A stretch of 7,570 bases of DNA from positions 1-7,570 of the forward strand of contig JACMPN010000633.1 of assembly GCA_014377495.1 (NCBI GenBank), written 5' to 3'. Within the stretch, counting starts at the first letter, position 1. Every line of letters starts with the position of its first letter. A program made the position numbers and the translations under genes. A model generated the notes under the pieces. That model saw only the letters and a program-made list of their open reading frames with translations, had not been told where the DNA came from and did not search any database. The DNA comes from Candidatus Sericytochromatia bacterium. Lineage in GTDB: Bacteria > Cyanobacteriota > Sericytochromatia > JACMPN01. This document shows positions 6,050 to 7,570 of the stretch, one piece after another.

Positions 6050-7126
6050 TTAGATAAAGCGATGCTGACTGTAATAGTGGCGCCAGAGTGGCCGGCGCCC
6101 TTCGTCCAGCAAGACGACCTCTTGATTAATGCCCCGTTTCACCAAGTGTACAAAATCGACCAAAAGCTGACCATTGGCCAGTTGATAGACCTGGCGGATA
6201 TCCGCCTGGACCAGACCGTCGTATTCCCAGAGGTATTGGCCCCGGGGATCGACGAGGCCGATCCGGTCGCTGGCCACCAGCCAGGTCTCCGGTCCCGTCG
6301 GAATGGCAAAATTGGCCCCGTGCCAGGGACGTCGGCCCCACTTCCAGCGGGCCAGCCAACTGCCTGGCGGCATCTCGGTCAGGACCTTGCCGGCGCGGCT
6401 GACCCGGAGAAGGCGACGGCCATCGGTGATCAGGGTTTCACCGTTGGGCAGGCGCCAGGCCGACGTCGGCGCAACCCCCAGGCTGAACTGCCAGGCGATC
6501 TCCCCTTCGGTCGACAGCTCGATCACCCGCTTGTGGCCGGCATCGGCGACGAGGGTCTCGCCCGTGGCCAGGCGCAGGGCAAAGGTCGGGGCCAGCAGGT
6601 CCCGGTCATAAGTCCAGTGGATGGTCCGGTCCGGTCGGATCTCCAACAGGCGGCTGGCCCCGGTGTCGGCGATCAGCCGGTGGCCTTCGGGGGTAAAACT
6701 GGCATGGCGGGGCTGGTGCAGGCGCCCTTCGGCGGCGGCGTCCCGGCCCCCGTAGCGCCAGACGATCTCGCCGTCGGCCGCCAGGATCAAGACCCGGTCG
6801 TTGCGCTCGTCGGCGACGATGACCCCGGCGTCGGAGAGGATCGGACAGCCGGGCTCGGTGGCGGGGGCCTTGACCTGTTTGATCACCTGGCGCAGACGGG
6901 CCTTGAGCCGGTCCTGTCGGGACTGGTCGTAAGCCGTGCGCCGATCGGCGTCGATGAGCACTTCGTAGGCGTGATTGACCAGTGACGCTTTGACCGGATC
7001 ACCCCCGTGGTCCGGGTGCAACCGCTGCATGATCAGGTAATAGGCTTTCTTGATAATGGGCGCGTCGGCCTTGGGATGAACTTGCAGCAGTTCATACAAA
7101 TCAGGCTCGCCGGTCCGGTCGCTCAT
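6050..7126 (-). CDS. J-domain protein fused to a six-bladed beta-propeller
   Basis: This 358-residue protein starts at ATG 7126-7124. The N-terminal J domain (about 8-68) reads DLYELLQVHPKADAPIIKKAYY and then RLHPDHGG, with the Hsp70-stimulating HPD tripeptide at 37-39 and the helix IV-like VLIDADRRTAYD at 56-67. A basic helix (70-86) links it to a probable propeller (about 97-358). Six repeats each pair an 'xGxxLIADxxxxRVxEL' strand segment with a 'DGEIVWRY' segment. The W/Y-containing ends fall near 118-126, 164-174, 205-215, 243-253, 293-303 and 341-351. The repeats resemble NHL or PQQ-like blades. It lacks the Gly/Phe region, zinc fingers and C-terminal domains of DnaJ or CbpA, so it is a class C J-protein. 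No signal peptide is seen, so it should work in the cytosol with Hsp70. Start spacing is odd: AGGTGG ends 1 base before the ATG and overlaps the previous stop, suggesting translational coupling. Partner and client are unknown. Confidence 0.9.
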   Translation of the reverse strand: MSDRTGEPDLYELLQVHPKADAPIIKKAYYLIMQRLHPDHGGDPVKASLVNHAYEVLIDADRRTAYDQSRQDRLKARLRQVIKQVKAPATEPGCPILSDAGVIVADERNDRVLILAADGEIVWRYGGRDAAAEGRLHQPRHASFTPEGHRLIADTGASRLLEIRPDRTIHWTYDRDLLAPTFALRLATGETLVADAGHKRVIELSTEGEIAWQFSLGVAPTSAWRLPNGETLITDGRRLLRVSRAGKVLTEMPPGSWLARWKWGRRPWHGANFAIPTGPETWLVASDRIGLVDPRGQYLWEYDGLVQADIRQVYQLANGQLLVDFVHLVKRGINQEVVLLDEGRRPLWRHYYSQHRFI

Positions 7127-7131
7127 ACCAC

Positions 7132-7570
7132 CTAGTGTCGGAACAACACCAACAAGGCATTGCTGACGGGGCGCAGATAGCTCAATGCCCCTTTGTTGAC
7201 GACCTTGCCGCTCATGTACAGGGTGGAGGAACCACCCCCGTCCAGTCCCATGGCCTCGACGGCGCCGAGACGCTTCAGGGTCTCGGCCAGCTTGGTGAAC
7301 GTGATGCCGCCGCTCGTGCCGGTTGGGTTGACGGTGAGCAGTAGCAGCTTGCGGTTGCCGGTGATCCCGATCGCCGAGCGGGCCGCCGGGCTCCGCACGT
7401 CTCCCCGGAAGCGGTCCCTGGCGACACTGACGGCCACTTTGCCGGCGGTCAGCAGCTGGGGGCCGGCCGTGATGATCGTGTCCACGTCACGCCAGTCGCC
7501 AGTCTTGAGGGTTTCAACCTCGACCCGCGAGCCCACAGGAAACTGGGTGGCGATCCCGGCGTCGGCGCCC
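7132..7570 (-). CDS. Phosphodiester glycosidase (NAGPA-type) domain protein, C-terminal part
   Basis: The frame is open to the right edge and gives the last 145 residues of a longer protein, ending at TAG 7134-7132. No start is in the window: the GTG at 7536 is internal, because the frame continues upstream as ADAGIATQFP. It matches the C-terminal half of the NAGPA (phosphodiester glycosidase) domain: the strand RSAIGITGNRKLLLLTVNP, the GGITFTKLAETLKRLGAVEAMGLDGGGSSTLY segment with its characteristic LDGGGSS motif, and a closing RPVSNALLVL. The family includes the enzyme that uncovers mannose 6-phosphate in animals. Bacterial members are mostly extracytoplasmic and probably act on sugar-phosphate linkages of the envelope or exopolysaccharide. 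Here the substrate is unknown, and any signal peptide lies outside the window. The stop lies only 5 bases before the J-domain start, so it is co-transcribed as an upstream gene of the operon. Confidence 0.88.
   Translation of the reverse strand, partial: GADAGIATQFPVGSRVEVETLKTGDWRDVDTIITAGPQLLTAGKVAVSVARDRFRGDVRSPAARSAIGITGNRKLLLLTVNPTGTSGGITFTKLAETLKRLGAVEAMGLDGGGSSTLYMSGKVVNKGALSYLRPVSNALLVLFRH

Noticed and set aside
6062..6985. 307-codon plus-strand open frame opposite the J-domain/propeller gene
   Set aside because: The minus strand carries the HPD motif and propeller repeats. This frame shows no family signal.
7132..7536. GTG at 7536 as the true start of the NAGPA gene
   Set aside because: The same frame stays open with sensible sequence to the window edge, no ribosome binding site precedes the GTG, and the domain needs a longer N-terminal part.

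Overview
The window is a GC-rich, gene-dense bacterial chromosome segment. Proteins with a Sec signal peptide and with a lipoprotein signal point to a cell with secreted and lipid-anchored proteins, most likely a diderm; the LPP20-like gene supports this. The phylum cannot be fixed from the sequence. A deep-branching or environmental high-GC lineage (for example Myxococcota-like or non-photosynthetic Cyanobacteriota) is only a guess. There are no RNA genes, insertion sequences, CRISPR arrays or phage genes.

Layout from left to right. (1) 1-288, minus strand: the N-terminal part of a secreted LPP20-like protein, cut by the window edge. (2) 449-476: a strong hairpin terminator. (3) 523-1791, minus strand: a complete subtilisin-family serine protease with a lipobox, starting at a GTG with a well-placed ribosome binding site. 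(4) 1792-2103: a divergent intergenic region holding a possible 17-codon leader ORF on the plus strand. (5) 2104-2280, plus strand: a 58-residue protein of unknown function with a near-ideal Shine-Dalgarno sequence and its own terminator at 2295-2326. (6) 2445-2484: a second strong hairpin, the terminator of the minus-strand operon to its right. (7) 2496 to the right edge, minus strand: a three-gene cluster transcribed right to left. It contains the C-terminal part of a phosphodiester glycosidase (NAGPA-type) protein, then a J-domain protein fused to a probable six-bladed beta-propeller, then a 1177-residue coiled-coil protein with a small C-terminal alpha/beta domain. Gaps are 5 and 20 bases, so these are almost certainly co-transcribed.

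The most unusual content is this last operon. It pairs a non-canonical J-domain/propeller protein with a giant cytoplasmic coiled-coil protein of no recognised family. A reasonable but untested idea is that the J-domain protein recruits Hsp70 to the coiled-coil protein, or is scaffolded by it. The left half is ordinary envelope biology (secreted LPP20-like protein, lipoprotein protease), apart from the 58-residue orphan and its possible leader ORF. All long plus-strand ORFs opposite the coiled-coil, protease and J-domain genes are judged to be composition-driven shadows.
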